Shown here piece after piece: positions 19,612 to 29,800 of a DNA stretch of 64,000 nucleotides (position 1 is its first letter; each line of letters begins with the position of its first letter). The notes beneath the pieces were generated by a model. That model was not told where the DNA came from, searched no databases, and saw nothing but the letters and a program-made list of their open reading frames with translations. Made by a program: the position numbers and the translations under genes. Source of the stretch: Bacteroidota bacterium (lineage in GTDB: Bacteria; Bacteroidota; Bacteroidia; Chitinophagales; Chitinophagaceae); contig CANKWR010000004.1 of assembly GCA_947487525.1 (NCBI GenBank), positions 1 to 64,000 of the forward strand, written 5' to 3'.

Positions 19612-20700
19612 TTACGCTGCTGTATAGGCGTCCGCTACGCCTTTATTTAAGATTTTACCCGCTCGTATATTTAATCCTTTCGCTAATGCAGCATTTTCCA
19701 TAATTGCTTTTTCCCAGCCCTTATTGGCAATTGCAATGGCATAAGGTAAAGTAGCTTGTGTCAACGCCCTGGTACTTGTTTGTGGAACTGCGCCTGGCAT
19801 ATTGGCAACACAATAGTGGGTAATACCATCAATGGTGAAAACAGGATTTTCGTGGGTGGTAGGTTTACATGTTTCAATGCAACCTCCTTGATCCACTGCT
19901 ACATCCACAATGACCGAACCTGCTTCCATTAATTTTAAGTCGTCTTTTTTCACCAAACGAGGCGCTTTTGCGCCATGCAATAAAACGGCCCCTACTAATA
20001 AGTCGGTCGTTGGCAATTTTTCCTTGATGGCTAAAATGGTGGAATATTGTGTTACCACATTGGCTGGCATCACATCGCTTAAATACCTTAAACGTGCAAG
20101 GTTGGTATCCATGATGGTTACATTCGCGCCCAGGCCTGCAGCCATCTTCGCAGCTTGCGTTCCAACAATTCCTCCACCTATCACTAATACTTCAGCTGGT
20201 TTAACACCTGGCACACCCCCTAATAATTTTCCTTTACCCCCAAATGGCTTTCCTAAATAGTAAGCACCCACATTAATCGACATCCTGCCTGCCACTTCGG
20301 ACATGGGCACTAATAAGGGCAGTGAACCGTCCGCTGATTCTACCGTTTCATAAGCAATACAAACCGCGTGCGATTTGATCATTGCTTCCGTTAATTCCTT
20401 GGAGGCAGCAAAGTGGAAGTAGGTAAACAGGATTTGTCCCGCTTTAATTAAAGGATATTCTGAAGCCAAAGGCTCTTTTACTTTTACAATCATTTCTGCA
20501 ATTTCATACACCTCCTTAGGTGTATTTAAAATGGAAGCACCCACCGTTTTATATGCTTCGTCAGAAAAGCCAGAGCCAACGCCTGCATTGGTTTCCATAT
20601 ATATTTCATGACCTTGTCTCACTAATGCGTCCACCCCTTCAGGAGTTAAACCCACTCTGTATTCTTGCACTTTAATTTCTTTTGGGCATCCAATAATCAT
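19612..20700 (-). CDS. ald: Alanine dehydrogenase
   Basis: MIIGCPKEIKVQEYRVGLTPEGV; EMIVKVKEP; VLVIGGGIVGTQAAKMAAGLGANVTIMD. Confidence 0.97.
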   Translation of the reverse strand: MIIGCPKEIKVQEYRVGLTPEGVDALVRQGHEIYMETNAGVGSGFSDEAYKTVGASILNTPKEVYEIAEMIVKVKEPLASEYPLIKAGQILFTYFHFAASKELTEAMIKSHAVCIAYETVESADGSLPLLVPMSEVAGRMSINVGAYYLGKPFGGKGKLLGGVPGVKPAEVLVIGGGIVGTQAAKMAAGLGANVTIMDTNLARLRYLSDVMPANVVTQYSTILAIKEKLPTTDLLVGAVLLHGAKAPRLVKKDDLKLMEAGSVIVDVAVDQGGCIETCKPTTHENPVFTIDGITHYCVANMPGAVPQTSTRALTQATLPYAIAIANKGWEKAIMENAALAKGLNIRAGKILNKGVADAYTAA

Positions 20701-20767
20701 AAATAATGTTTTTATTACTGTATAAAGTTCAGAGAAAAGAAAATATTATGAAATAGTATTAAATATT

Positions 20768-20782
20768 CAGTAAATTATACTG
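20768..20782. promoter_or_regulatory. Lrp-type operator between ald and lrp-family gene
   Basis: CAGTAAATTATACTG matches YAGHAWATTWTDCTR at 15/15 positions. Confidence 0.7.
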
Positions 20783-20871
20783 CTATATTTTAAAAAATAA
20801 GAAAAAAACATTAATTTAGGCTTCATTTTAGCCTATTGGCAGAAATAATTCCTTTCATAAAACGTACAACC

Positions 20872-21330
20872 ATGAGTTTAGATGCTATTGATATTGCCAT
20901 TTTGCGCATTTTGCAACAAAATGCACTTGCCAAAATCAAGGATATTAGTGCAGCAGTGAATTTATCCATGAGTCCCACACATGATAGAATTAAGTGTTTA
21001 GAATCAGAGGGATATATTCAGGCCTATGTTGGCATCGTGGATAGAAAAAAAATTGACCTCGGTTTAATTGTACATTGTCATGTGACTTTAGACAAGCAAA
21101 CTAGAAATAATTTTTCAGAGTTTGAGCAAATCATTGCAAAGTATCCCGAAGTAATATCTTGCAGTTTAGTATCTGGTAATTTTGATTATTTCTTAAAATT
21201 AGTTTCTAAGGATGTTGAATCCTACAATAAATTTTATCAAGAAAAATTAGCCGTGCTCCCCATGGTAGCGCATATCAATAGTTTATTTGTAATGGACGAA
21301 ATTAAAACGACCACCGCACTGCCGCTATAA
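20872..21330 (+). CDS. Lrp/AsnC-family transcriptional regulator
   Basis: LDAIDIAILRILQQNALAKIKDISAAVNLSMSPTHDRIKCLESEGYI plus ligand-binding RAM domain. Confidence 0.94.
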   Translation: MSLDAIDIAILRILQQNALAKIKDISAAVNLSMSPTHDRIKCLESEGYIQAYVGIVDRKKIDLGLIVHCHVTLDKQTRNNFSEFEQIIAKYPEVISCSLVSGNFDYFLKLVSKDVESYNKFYQEKLAVLPMVAHINSLFVMDEIKTTTALPL

Positions 21331-21389
21331 ACGGATTCGGTAAAGTATAAATTATCATTTTGTAACGTTCCTTTTTTAATTATTAAAGT

Positions 21390-22004
21390 ATGTACGATAT
21401 ACCTCATTTCAAAGCCCATCACCAACAGGAAGTCATTGACTTTATGATGGCGCACCCTTTTGTAACTATTTGTGGCGTAGATGCCAACGGCTTTCCTTTA
21501 GCCACACATATTCCAGTGCTGATTAAAGTAGAAAACGAAATCATTACCATTAGTGGGCACATGATGCGCAAACAGGATCATACCATTGCATTTGAAAAAA
21601 ACAACAATGTGTTGGTTATTTTTTCGGCGCCCTCGGCTTTTGTGAGTGCGAATTGGTATACTACCAAAAATATGGGCAGTACTTGGAATTACCAAACAGT
21701 GCATGCAAGCGGCAAAATGGAAATCAAAGACGAAGCACATTTGCGTCAACTACTTACCGACTTGACCTTGCATTTTGAAAAAGACATCCATGCGCCTACA
21801 CAGGTTAAAAATTTATCAGCCGAATACATGCAGCAAAACATGAAAGCTATATACTCATTTGATATGGTGGTTACGAATTTGCAACACGTTTTTAAATTGA
21901 GTCAAAACCGAGACGAAGCCTCTCAAGCAAATATCCAAGCCGAATTAAACAAAGGAGAAGCTGCTTGTAAATATATGGCTGCCGCTATGGTGAATAAAAA
22001 ATAA
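21390..22004 (+). CDS. PaiB-like FMN-binding protein
   Basis: MYDIPHFKAHHQQEVIDFM, THIPVLIK, GPHSYVSANWY-like PSAFVSANWYTTKN. Confidence 0.85.
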   Translation: MYDIPHFKAHHQQEVIDFMMAHPFVTICGVDANGFPLATHIPVLIKVENEIITISGHMMRKQDHTIAFEKNNNVLVIFSAPSAFVSANWYTTKNMGSTWNYQTVHASGKMEIKDEAHLRQLLTDLTLHFEKDIHAPTQVKNLSAEYMQQNMKAIYSFDMVVTNLQHVFKLSQNRDEASQANIQAELNKGEAACKYMAAAMVNKK

Positions 22005-22032
22005 ATAACCGTATCATTATACGAAACGGCGA

Positions 22033-22431
22033 CTATTTTTTTGTTGGCTCAATCAAGTCCCATAAATTTCCATACATATCTTTAAATACCGCTACTGTAC
22101 CGTATTCTTCTACATGCGGTGCAATGGTAAATTCAACGCCTTTGGCTGTGTAGTTTTCAAAATCTCTTTGAAAATGATCGGTATATAAAAATAAAAATAC
22201 ACGTCCGCCTGTTTGGTAGCCAATACATTTTTCTTGCGCTGGCGTAGCTGCTTTCGCGAGCAATAAGGTACATCCATTTTCAGCACCCGCTGGTTGTACC
22301 ATCACCCATCTTTTTGTTTCAGACAATACGGTGTCTTCAATTAATTTAAAACCTAAAATTTTTGTATAATATTGAATGGCCTCATCATAATCTCTTACCA
22401 CTACTGCTATATGTGCTAAATTTTGTTTCAT
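22033..22431 (-). CDS. VOC/glyoxalase-fold protein
   Basis: AHIAVVVRDYDEAIQYYTKILGFKLIED; VAVFKDMYGNLWDLIEP. Confidence 0.9.
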   Translation of the reverse strand: MKQNLAHIAVVVRDYDEAIQYYTKILGFKLIEDTVLSETKRWVMVQPAGAENGCTLLLAKAATPAQEKCIGYQTGGRVFLFLYTDHFQRDFENYTAKGVEFTIAPHVEEYGTVAVFKDMYGNLWDLIEPTKK

Positions 22432-22491
22432 AGTTCAAATGTACAAATATTTAAAAGCTTTGTTTACCTTCATGCAAATTAAAATAAAGCG

Positions 22492-23109
22492 ATGCTGGTT
22501 GTTAAGAATTTAATTTTTGATTTGGGCAATGTATTATATGACATTGACTTTGCAAAAATGTATGGGGCTTTTGAAAAATTGGGAATCCCTAATTTTGAAA
22601 ATCATTTTACACTCAATAAGTCCGATCAACTATTTTTTGACTTAGAGAAAGGGTTGATCAACGAAACTCAATTTATTGAAGGCTTCAATCAATTATACAA
22701 GTTGAACTTGTCTAAGCAACAAATTATTGAAGCATGGAATGCTTTATTGGTAGGTTATCGAAAAGAGAGTATTGAATGGGTACAATCGCATAATGAAGCA
22801 TATCCAACTTTCTTATTCTCCAATACCAACCAAATTCACTATGACCACTTTATTCCTGAATTTACCCGAGCGATGGGGGGCAATTTTGAAAATTTGTTTA
22901 AAACACCCTATTATTCCCATAAAATGGGTCAAAGAAAGCCAGATCCAGCCTCTTTTATGCATATTTTGGAAAAAGAAGGGCTTATTGCAGCGGAAACGAT
23001 ATTCATTGATGACAATGAACCCAATATAGTTGCTGCTGCTTCGGTGGGATTACAGGTGTTGTATTTACAGCCTGGAATGCGGGTGGAAAAGGACTTGGTT
23101 ATTGGCTAG
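22492..23109 (+). CDS. HAD-family hydrolase
   Basis: IFDLGNVLYDID, LFSNTNQIH, KPDPASFMHIL, FIDDNEPNI. Confidence 0.9.
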   Translation: MLVVKNLIFDLGNVLYDIDFAKMYGAFEKLGIPNFENHFTLNKSDQLFFDLEKGLINETQFIEGFNQLYKLNLSKQQIIEAWNALLVGYRKESIEWVQSHNEAYPTFLFSNTNQIHYDHFIPEFTRAMGGNFENLFKTPYYSHKMGQRKPDPASFMHILEKEGLIAAETIFIDDNEPNIVAAASVGLQVLYLQPGMRVEKDLVIG

Positions 23110-23117
23110 GTCGGACC

Positions 23118-23357
23118 TTATTTTTTCTTAATCTCCTCAAAATCAATGTATTCAGCGTCAATTGGCACATCTTTTTTTGGAGGGGGAGCGGTTTGGGTAT
23201 TGTTTTGTGCCTTATTGAAGGCTTCCGCTTGTTGCCTTTTTACCTGTTCCATATTTTGCCTTACTGTTTTTACCCCTTTACGCACGGGGATCACGATATC
23301 AAATATGATCTTATAGAGGAGGTATATCAACAAACCGTATAAAACTAGCTTCATCAT
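23118..23357 (-). CDS. Small DUF4834-like membrane protein
   Basis: One TM plus charged tail; C-terminal DVPIDAEYIDFEEIKKK. Confidence 0.6.
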   Translation of the reverse strand: MMKLVLYGLLIYLLYKIIFDIVIPVRKGVKTVRQNMEQVKRQQAEAFNKAQNNTQTAPPPKKDVPIDAEYIDFEEIKKK

Positions 23358-23387
23358 AGCGCAAAAATAAGCTTCTAGGCAATATTA

Positions 23388-23419
23388 TTGGGTGATTTCA
23401 TCCCGTTTTATTACCTTTG
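23388..23419 (+). promoter_or_regulatory. Bacteroidota-type promoter for rimP-nusA-infB
   Basis: TTG (23388-23390), 21-nt spacer, TACCTTTG (23412-23419) = TAnnTTTG. Confidence 0.65.
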
Positions 23420-23440
23420 TTCCAGAATATGCAGAGAAAT

Positions 23441-23471
23441 GAAGGGAACGAAATCGTTCCCTTCTTCTTTT
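23441..23471 (+). terminator. Terminator-like hairpin in the rimP-nusA-infB 5' leader
   Basis: GAAGGGAACG-aaat-CGTTCCCTTC followed by TTCTTTTT, before rimP ATG at 23478. Confidence 0.7.
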
Positions 23472-23477
23472 TAAACT

Positions 23478-23948
23478 ATGGAAGTAAACGATTTAAAAGA
23501 AAGGGTACAGGGTTTAATTGAACCTCTATTAGTAGAGGATCCTGAATATTTTTTGGTGTGGATTAAGGTAAAGCCTGGTCACATCATTAGAGTTTACTTG
23601 GACGGAGACCATGGACTTCCCATCCAAAAGTGTATTTTCTTTAATAGAAAATTATATAGGGCCATAGAGGAAGCAGGGTGGTTTCCCGATGGTGATTTTG
23701 CTTTAGAAGTTTCTTCTCCAGGCGTAGATGAACCTTTATTATTAATAAGACAATACAATAAAAATATAGGCCGAAAAGTAGAAGTAGAATTGTTAGACGA
23801 GACCAAAAAAGAAGGCACTTTAACAACGGTGACAGAAGCAGATATTTTGATTGAGTGGACAGAGGGAAAGGGTAAAAAAGCATCCCAGCAACAATTGCTT
23901 ATTCCATTTGAGAATATTAAATCAACTATAGTTCAAATTCAATTTTAA
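23478..23948 (+). CDS. rimP: Ribosome maturation factor RimP
   Basis: Position upstream of nusA; FALEVSSPGVDEPL signature. Confidence 0.93.
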   Translation: MEVNDLKERVQGLIEPLLVEDPEYFLVWIKVKPGHIIRVYLDGDHGLPIQKCIFFNRKLYRAIEEAGWFPDGDFALEVSSPGVDEPLLLIRQYNKNIGRKVEVELLDETKKEGTLTTVTEADILIEWTEGKGKKASQQQLLIPFENIKSTIVQIQF

Positions 23949-23968
23949 CAAATCAACAAGCGAGAAGC

Positions 23969-25237
23969 TTGAAAAAAAATTATGTTATGGCAAGTATAAA
24001 TTTGATTGAAGCCTTTCAGGAGTTTAAAGACGCAGAAAGCATTGATCGTCCAACCATGATGAAAGTGGTAGAGGATGTATTTAAAACTTTATTAAGAAAA
24101 AAATATGGTAGCGACGAAAACTTCGACGTAATTGTAAACGCAGAAAAAGGGGACTTGGAAATTATCCGTCGTCGCGAAATTCGCCCTGACGATGATGTGG
24201 ACAATCCTTTGGCAGAAGTTTCTTATTCTGATGCAATCAAGATAGAGCCTGACTTTGAGATAGGTGAGGAATTATTAGAGGAAGTAAATATTTATGATTT
24301 TGGACGCCGTGCAATTTTAGCTGCAAAGCAAACTTTAGCATCTCGTATCAACGATTTAAAGAAAACGGCTTTAGTAAAAAAATATTCTGATCGTATTGGT
24401 GAAATCATGAATGCTGAAATTTACCAGGTTTGGAAAAAAGAAGTGTTGTTGTTAGACGAAGAAGGCAACGAATTAATTCTTCCTAAAACAGAACAAATAC
24501 CTCAAGATTTTTTCAAAAAAGGAGAAAACATTAGAGCAGTAATTGAGCGTGTGGATATGAAAAACAACACACCTGTAATTATTTTATCAAGAACGAGCCC
24601 ACTTTTCTTATCTAAATTATTAGAAATAGAAGTCCCAGAAATTTTTGACGGTTTAATTACCATTAAGAAAATTGTTCGTGAGCCAGGAGAGCGTGCAAAA
24701 GTGGCAGTAGAATCTTTTGATGATCGTATCGATCCGGTAGGTGCTTGTGTGGGAATGAAAGGTTCGCGTATTCATGGGATTGTGCGTGAATTGAAAAATG
24801 AAAATATTGACGTTATTAATTTCACAACGAATACGCAATTGTTAATTCAACGTTCATTGACGCCAGCGAAAATTAGCTTCATGAACATAGACAATGACCG
24901 CAAGCGTGCAGAAGTTTATTTACAAGCAGATCAAGTGTCCTTGGCCATTGGTCGCCGTGGTGTAAACATCAAATTGGCTTCTGAATTAACAGGGTATGAA
25001 TTAGACGTTTACCGTGAGGATGAAGAAGTATTAGAAGAGTTTGATATTGATATGGATGAGTTTACAGACGAAATTGAAACATGGATTATCGACGAATTTA
25101 AGCGTGTGGGTTGTGATACAGGTCGTTCTGTATTGAAATTAAGCGCGGATGAATTAGAAAGAAGAACAGACTTGGAAAAAGAAACGATTGCTGAAGTGCG
25201 TCGTATCTTACAAGAAGAGTTTGACAAAGGTGAATAG
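23969..25237 (+). CDS. nusA: Transcription termination/antitermination factor NusA
   Basis: S1/KH domains: DPVGACVGMKGSRIHGIVRELKNENIDVI; LAIGRRGVNIKLASELTGYELDVY. Confidence 0.97.
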   Translation: MKKNYVMASINLIEAFQEFKDAESIDRPTMMKVVEDVFKTLLRKKYGSDENFDVIVNAEKGDLEIIRRREIRPDDDVDNPLAEVSYSDAIKIEPDFEIGEELLEEVNIYDFGRRAILAAKQTLASRINDLKKTALVKKYSDRIGEIMNAEIYQVWKKEVLLLDEEGNELILPKTEQIPQDFFKKGENIRAVIERVDMKNNTPVIILSRTSPLFLSKLLEIEVPEIFDGLITIKKIVREPGERAKVAVESFDDRIDPVGACVGMKGSRIHGIVRELKNENIDVINFTTNTQLLIQRSLTPAKISFMNIDNDRKRAEVYLQADQVSLAIGRRGVNIKLASELTGYELDVYREDEEVLEEFDIDMDEFTDEIETWIIDEFKRVGCDTGRSVLKLSADELERRTDLEKETIAEVRRILQEEFDKGE

Positions 25238-25317
25238 CCTTTGAATTAGAAGTATATTTGTATTAGGTGACTCGTTTCGTGATTTATTAAAAATGTATCG
25301 GAACAAAAAACAATAGA

Positions 25318-28263
25318 ATGTCAGAATTGAAACTACCAAGACTGTTAGCAGCCGCTAAAGAATTTAACGTGGGACAAGATACCATCGTTGATTTTTTAGC
25401 AAAAAAGGGATTCCCTAAGGAAGAGCTTAAGCCGACAGCTAAATTAACGGAAGCGCAGTATTATGCATTGCAGGCCGAGTTCCAAAGCGATAAAGTAGCT
25501 AGGGATAAAGCCGATCACGTTGAGCTACCCAAAAATGCTGGGGTAGATAAAGTTAAAAAAGGGGATGAGGAAACTGCGAAAACAGTGGATGCTGGCGCAA
25601 AAGTAAAAGCAGCTGAAGCGACTGGAAAGCCGAAAGCAACCGACGCTGGCGCAAAAGAACTAAAAAACGAGGACGCATTTGCGGCAACAAAACCCACAAA
25701 GGAAGTAGCACAGCCAATGAAGGCAGCAGCACCGGAAGTGGAAACACCAAAAGTGATTAATAAGATTGACCTTTCTTTAATTGATTCTTCCACTAGACCT
25801 AAGAAATCAACCAAGAAAACAACGGAAGCAGAAACGGCTACAGGTGATGCAGCAAAAGCAGCTGATACAACTACAAAAGCAGGTGCTAAGAAAACAACTG
25901 CTAAAAAAACAGGTACTGAAAAAGAAGTAACAAAGCCTGCTCCAGCAGCTCCAACGGATCATTCTGTTGCACCTGAAAATGTACATGGAGCCATTACGAA
26001 TATTCAAGCGGATAAATTAACAGGTCCAAAAATTTTAGGCAAAATTGATTTGCCAATTAACAGTGATACAAGACCTAAGACATTAAGTCAGGAAGAAAAG
26101 CGAACACGTAAACGTATCCCTGTTCAAGGACAAGGGAATCGTCCTCCAGGTCAACAAGGAGGTGGTGCAACGCAGGGTCAAGGTGGTGGAGGCTATCAGG
26201 GCAATCGTCCACAAGGCGGCGGCGGTTATCAAGGCAATCGACCTAATAATGGAAGTGGCGGCGGCTATCAAGGTAACCGTCCTAATAACCGACCCGGTCA
26301 AGGCGGTGGTAGAAGAAACGTACCTCAGACAGCAGAACAAAAAGAAATTGATCAAAAAGCAATTCAAGATAAGATTAAAGAAACGCAGGCCAAATTATCT
26401 GGACAGGGTGGAAGAGGCAAGAGTATTAAATCCAAATTACGTCGTGCTAGAAGAGAAGAAGCTGCAGAGAATGAACAAAATGAAATGACCGATAATAAGT
26501 TACAGGTAACAGAATTTGTTACGGTAAGTGAATTATCCTCATTGATGGATGTAAGTTTTGCGGATATCATTAGCAAGTGTATGAACTTGGGTATCATGGT
26601 ATCTATCAACCAACGTTTGGATGCAGAAGTGATTGAATTGGTTGCCTCTGAGTTTGGCTTTGAAGTGGAATTTGTTGGATTGGAAGAAGCCGAAGAAATG
26701 GATGAGGAAGAAGAAGCAGATGATTTAGCCAACTTAGTGGAGCGTCCTCCAATTGTAACTATCATGGGTCACGTGGATCACGGTAAAACTTCATTACTGG
26801 ATTATATTCGTAATGCCAATGTGGTTGCTGGTGAGGCCGGTGGTATCACGCAACATATTGGTGCATATGAGGTGACTTTGCCAAATGGTAAAGCAATCAC
26901 TTTCTTGGATACACCAGGTCACGAAGCCTTTACTGCGATGCGTGCGCGTGGTGCTAAAATCACCGATATTTCTATCATTGTTGTTGCTGCCGATGACGCA
27001 GTAATGCCTCAAACGAAGGAAGCCATTAGTCACTCGCAAGCAGCAAGTGTACCGATGATTTTTGCAGTCAATAAAATAGATAAGGATGGTGCAAATCCAC
27101 AAAAAATTTACGAGCAATTATCTCAAATGAATATTTTAGTAGAAGCTTGGGGTGGTAAATTCCAAAACCAAGAATTATCTGCTAAGCAAGGATTGAATGT
27201 AGATGCTTTATTAGAGAAAGTATTATTAGAGTCTGCCATTTTAGACTTAAAAGCTAATCCAAATAAAGAAGCAACGGGTAGTATTATTGAAGCATCTTTA
27301 GATAAAGGCCGCGGCTTTGTGGCTACAATGCTTGTTCAAAATGGAACTTTACGTCAAGGAGATTTGATTTTATCTGGCCAATTTTATGGTCGTATAAAAG
27401 CCATGTTCAATGAGCGTAATCAACGTATTGAAATAGCGCCTCCATCAACACCAGTTGTGATATTGGGATTAAATGGTGCACCGCAAGCAGGTGAGAAATT
27501 CAAAGTATACCAGGATGAATCAGAAGCAAAAGAACTAGCAACGAAGCGTGCTCAATTATTAAGAGAGCAAGGTTTGAGAACTAGAAAACATATTACATTG
27601 GATGAAATTGGTCGTCGTTTAGCATTAGGAAACTTTAAGGAATTAAACATCATCATTAAAGGTGATGTGGATGGTTCTGTGGAGGCCTTGAGTGACTCAT
27701 TGCAAAAACTATCTACCGAAGAAATTGCGGTACGTGTCGTATTGAAAGGCGTTGGGCAAATTTCCGAATCTGATGTATTGTTGTCTGCAGCTTCAGATGC
27801 GATTATCATTGGATTTAACGTTCGTCCTTCAATGCAAGCGAATAAATTAGCCGAAGCCGAAGGAGTAGAAATAAAAATGTATTCCATCATCTATAACGCC
27901 ATTGATGAAATTAAGAGTGCAATGGAAGGTATGTTGGAACCAAAAATTCAAGAGAAAATTGTTGCCAATGTGGAAGTACGTGAAGTGTACAAGTTTGACA
28001 AGGCAACGGTTGCGGGTTGTTTCGTATTAGATGGTAAATTAAGCAGAAATAGTAAAATACGTATCATTCGTGACGGTATCGTTGAATTCCCAAGAGGCGA
28101 AGGTCAGGCAGCTGAATTAGGCAGCTTGAAGCGCTTTAAAGACGACGTGAAAGAAGTGGTTTCAAACATGGAATGTGGTTTAACGATTAAAAACTTTATT
28201 GATTTAAAACCAGGTGATATTGTTGAAGCATTTGAAGAAGAAGAAGTAAAACGTACTTTATAA
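25318..28263 (+). CDS. infB: Translation initiation factor IF-2
   Basis: [43 protein letters not shown]; long low-complexity N-terminus. Confidence 0.98.
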   Translation: MSELKLPRLLAAAKEFNVGQDTIVDFLAKKGFPKEELKPTAKLTEAQYYALQAEFQSDKVARDKADHVELPKNAGVDKVKKGDEETAKTVDAGAKVKAAEATGKPKATDAGAKELKNEDAFAATKPTKEVAQPMKAAAPEVETPKVINKIDLSLIDSSTRPKKSTKKTTEAETATGDAAKAADTTTKAGAKKTTAKKTGTEKEVTKPAPAAPTDHSVAPENVHGAITNIQADKLTGPKILGKIDLPINSDTRPKTLSQEEKRTRKRIPVQGQGNRPPGQQGGGATQGQGGGGYQGNRPQGGGGYQGNRPNNGSGGGYQGNRPNNRPGQGGGRRNVPQTAEQKEIDQKAIQDKIKETQAKLSGQGGRGKSIKSKLRRARREEAAENEQNEMTDNKLQVTEFVTVSELSSLMDVSFADIISKCMNLGIMVSINQRLDAEVIELVASEFGFEVEFVGLEEAEEMDEEEEADDLANLVERPPIVTIMGHVDHGKTSLLDYIRNANVVAGEAGGITQHIGAYEVTLPNGKAITFLDTPGHEAFTAMRARGAKITDISIIVVAADDAVMPQTKEAISHSQAASVPMIFAVNKIDKDGANPQKIYEQLSQMNILVEAWGGKFQNQELSAKQGLNVDALLEKVLLESAILDLKANPNKEATGSIIEASLDKGRGFVATMLVQNGTLRQGDLILSGQFYGRIKAMFNERNQRIEIAPPSTPVVILGLNGAPQAGEKFKVYQDESEAKELATKRAQLLREQGLRTRKHITLDEIGRRLALGNFKELNIIIKGDVDGSVEALSDSLQKLSTEEIAVRVVLKGVGQISESDVLLSAASDAIIIGFNVRPSMQANKLAEAEGVEIKMYSIIYNAIDEIKSAMEGMLEPKIQEKIVANVEVREVYKFDKATVAGCFVLDGKLSRNSKIRIIRDGIVEFPRGEGQAAELGSLKRFKDDVKEVVSNMECGLTIKNFIDLKPGDIVEAFEEEEVKRTL

Positions 28264-28332
28264 AATAATTAAGATTTGATAGTTGGGAGTTTCACTCCCC
28301 TATCAGATCTTTACCCTATTAATTCTATTTTG

Positions 28333-29727
28333 ATGAAAATTGTTACTGTATTTTTTTCTCTTACGCTATTGACTTTTTCTACACAAGTAAAAGCACAAAA
28401 TAAAAAAGTATTAGCAGATAAAATTATTGCTACTGTTGGAGACAAATTTGTGTTAAGGTCCGATGTCGACAATGCCATTGCCGATTATAAAAGACAAGCA
28501 CAAGGTCAAGAAGGTGTGGTAATTCCTTCCCCTTGTCAAATAATGGAGGGTCAGTTAATTCGTAAAGCATTGGTTTTACAAGCGGAGAAAGACTCTATCA
28601 ATATTACTGAAGAGGATGTACAAAATGCAATTGATAGCCGTATCAGACAATTTTTACAACAGTTTGGTTCAAAAGAAGTGTTAGAGGAGGTTGCTGGGCG
28701 TAGCATTTTTCAATTGAAAGAAGATTTTAGAATTTTAATTAAGGAGCAGAAATTAGCGGATGAAATGCAGCAAAAAATTGTAGACAAGGTAAAAATTACC
28801 CCTACTGAAGTGCGCACTTATTACAATAAAATTCAGGTGGACAGCTTGCCTTTATATGAAAGCGAAGTACAGGTATTGGAATTGGTAATGCATCCAAAAG
28901 CAAATAGAGACATTGAGGAGTATGTTATTAAACAATTAATGGATTATCGCCGCCAGGTAGAAATGGGTATGACTAATTTTGAACAATTGGTTAAGCTTTA
29001 TTCGGAGGATCCTAGTTCAAAGGAAAATTTGGGCCAGTTTAGTTTAAATCGCAATGAGAAAAATTTTGACCCTGCGTTTATGTCTGGTTCTTTCCGCTTA
29101 AAGGAAGGTCAAATTTCTGCGCCAGTAAAATCAAAATTTGGTTATCATTTAATTCAGCTTATTTCAAGATCAGGGGATGATGCGGTGGTGAAACACATTT
29201 TAAGAATTCCTCCCATTTCAAATGACGAAATTGACGATACTAAAAAGTTCTTAGATAGTATCCGAAAAGACATATTTACCGGCAAAACAACTTTTGGGGA
29301 GCAGGTAAATAAACATAGTGACGATGACGGTAGTAAATTTACTGGAGGGGCTATTTCAGGAAGAGACGGTTCAACCTATGTAAACTATGATCAATTACCG
29401 GACAAAGACATGGTGGTGTTGTTAAAATCAATGAAAAAAGGGGAGATTTCAGCCCCTCAAGTGTATGTCGATGATCGAGGCCGAAAAACGGTTCGACTTG
29501 TATTTTTCAAGGATTTGACTGAACCACATAAGGAAAACATGAAAGAGGACTATAATAGAGTTGCAGCGCGCGCTTTAGAAGTCAAAAAAAGCAAGATTTT
29601 AGAATCCTGGTTTAAAGAGCATATTACCAATTACTACATTAGTATCGACGAGGAATATCAATCCTGTATTGAAATTAAAGATTGGACGAAGGTGGCAAAT
29701 GAGCTTACAAAGCAAAAAACCTACTAA
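28333..29727 (+). CDS. SurA/PpiC-like periplasmic peptidyl-prolyl isomerase
   Basis: Signal peptide; ADKIIATVGDKFVLRSDVDNAI; parvulin repeats ...KSKFGYHLIQLISR. Confidence 0.9.
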   Translation: MKIVTVFFSLTLLTFSTQVKAQNKKVLADKIIATVGDKFVLRSDVDNAIADYKRQAQGQEGVVIPSPCQIMEGQLIRKALVLQAEKDSINITEEDVQNAIDSRIRQFLQQFGSKEVLEEVAGRSIFQLKEDFRILIKEQKLADEMQQKIVDKVKITPTEVRTYYNKIQVDSLPLYESEVQVLELVMHPKANRDIEEYVIKQLMDYRRQVEMGMTNFEQLVKLYSEDPSSKENLGQFSLNRNEKNFDPAFMSGSFRLKEGQISAPVKSKFGYHLIQLISRSGDDAVVKHILRIPPISNDEIDDTKKFLDSIRKDIFTGKTTFGEQVNKHSDDDGSKFTGGAISGRDGSTYVNYDQLPDKDMVVLLKSMKKGEISAPQVYVDDRGRKTVRLVFFKDLTEPHKENMKEDYNRVAARALEVKKSKILESWFKEHITNYYISIDEEYQSCIEIKDWTKVANELTKQKTY

Positions 29728-29800
29728 TTTATTTTTTTTCTGCTGGTTGTTAGTTCAGTTTGAGGAACTATTGTAAATTTGTGTCTCCTTAAACACCATC

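Noticed and set aside
26179-26310. Tandem repeats as a possible CRISPR or VNTR array
   Set aside because: The repeats are in-frame codons for GGGYQGNRP within infB, with no spacer-like unique sequences.
25515-26367. Long antisense ORFs over the IF-2 N-terminus (25515-25814, 25553-25750, 26083-26367)
   Set aside because: Low-complexity Ala/Lys/Gly codons on the + strand create open frames on the opposite strand; the translations are compositionally biased with no motif.
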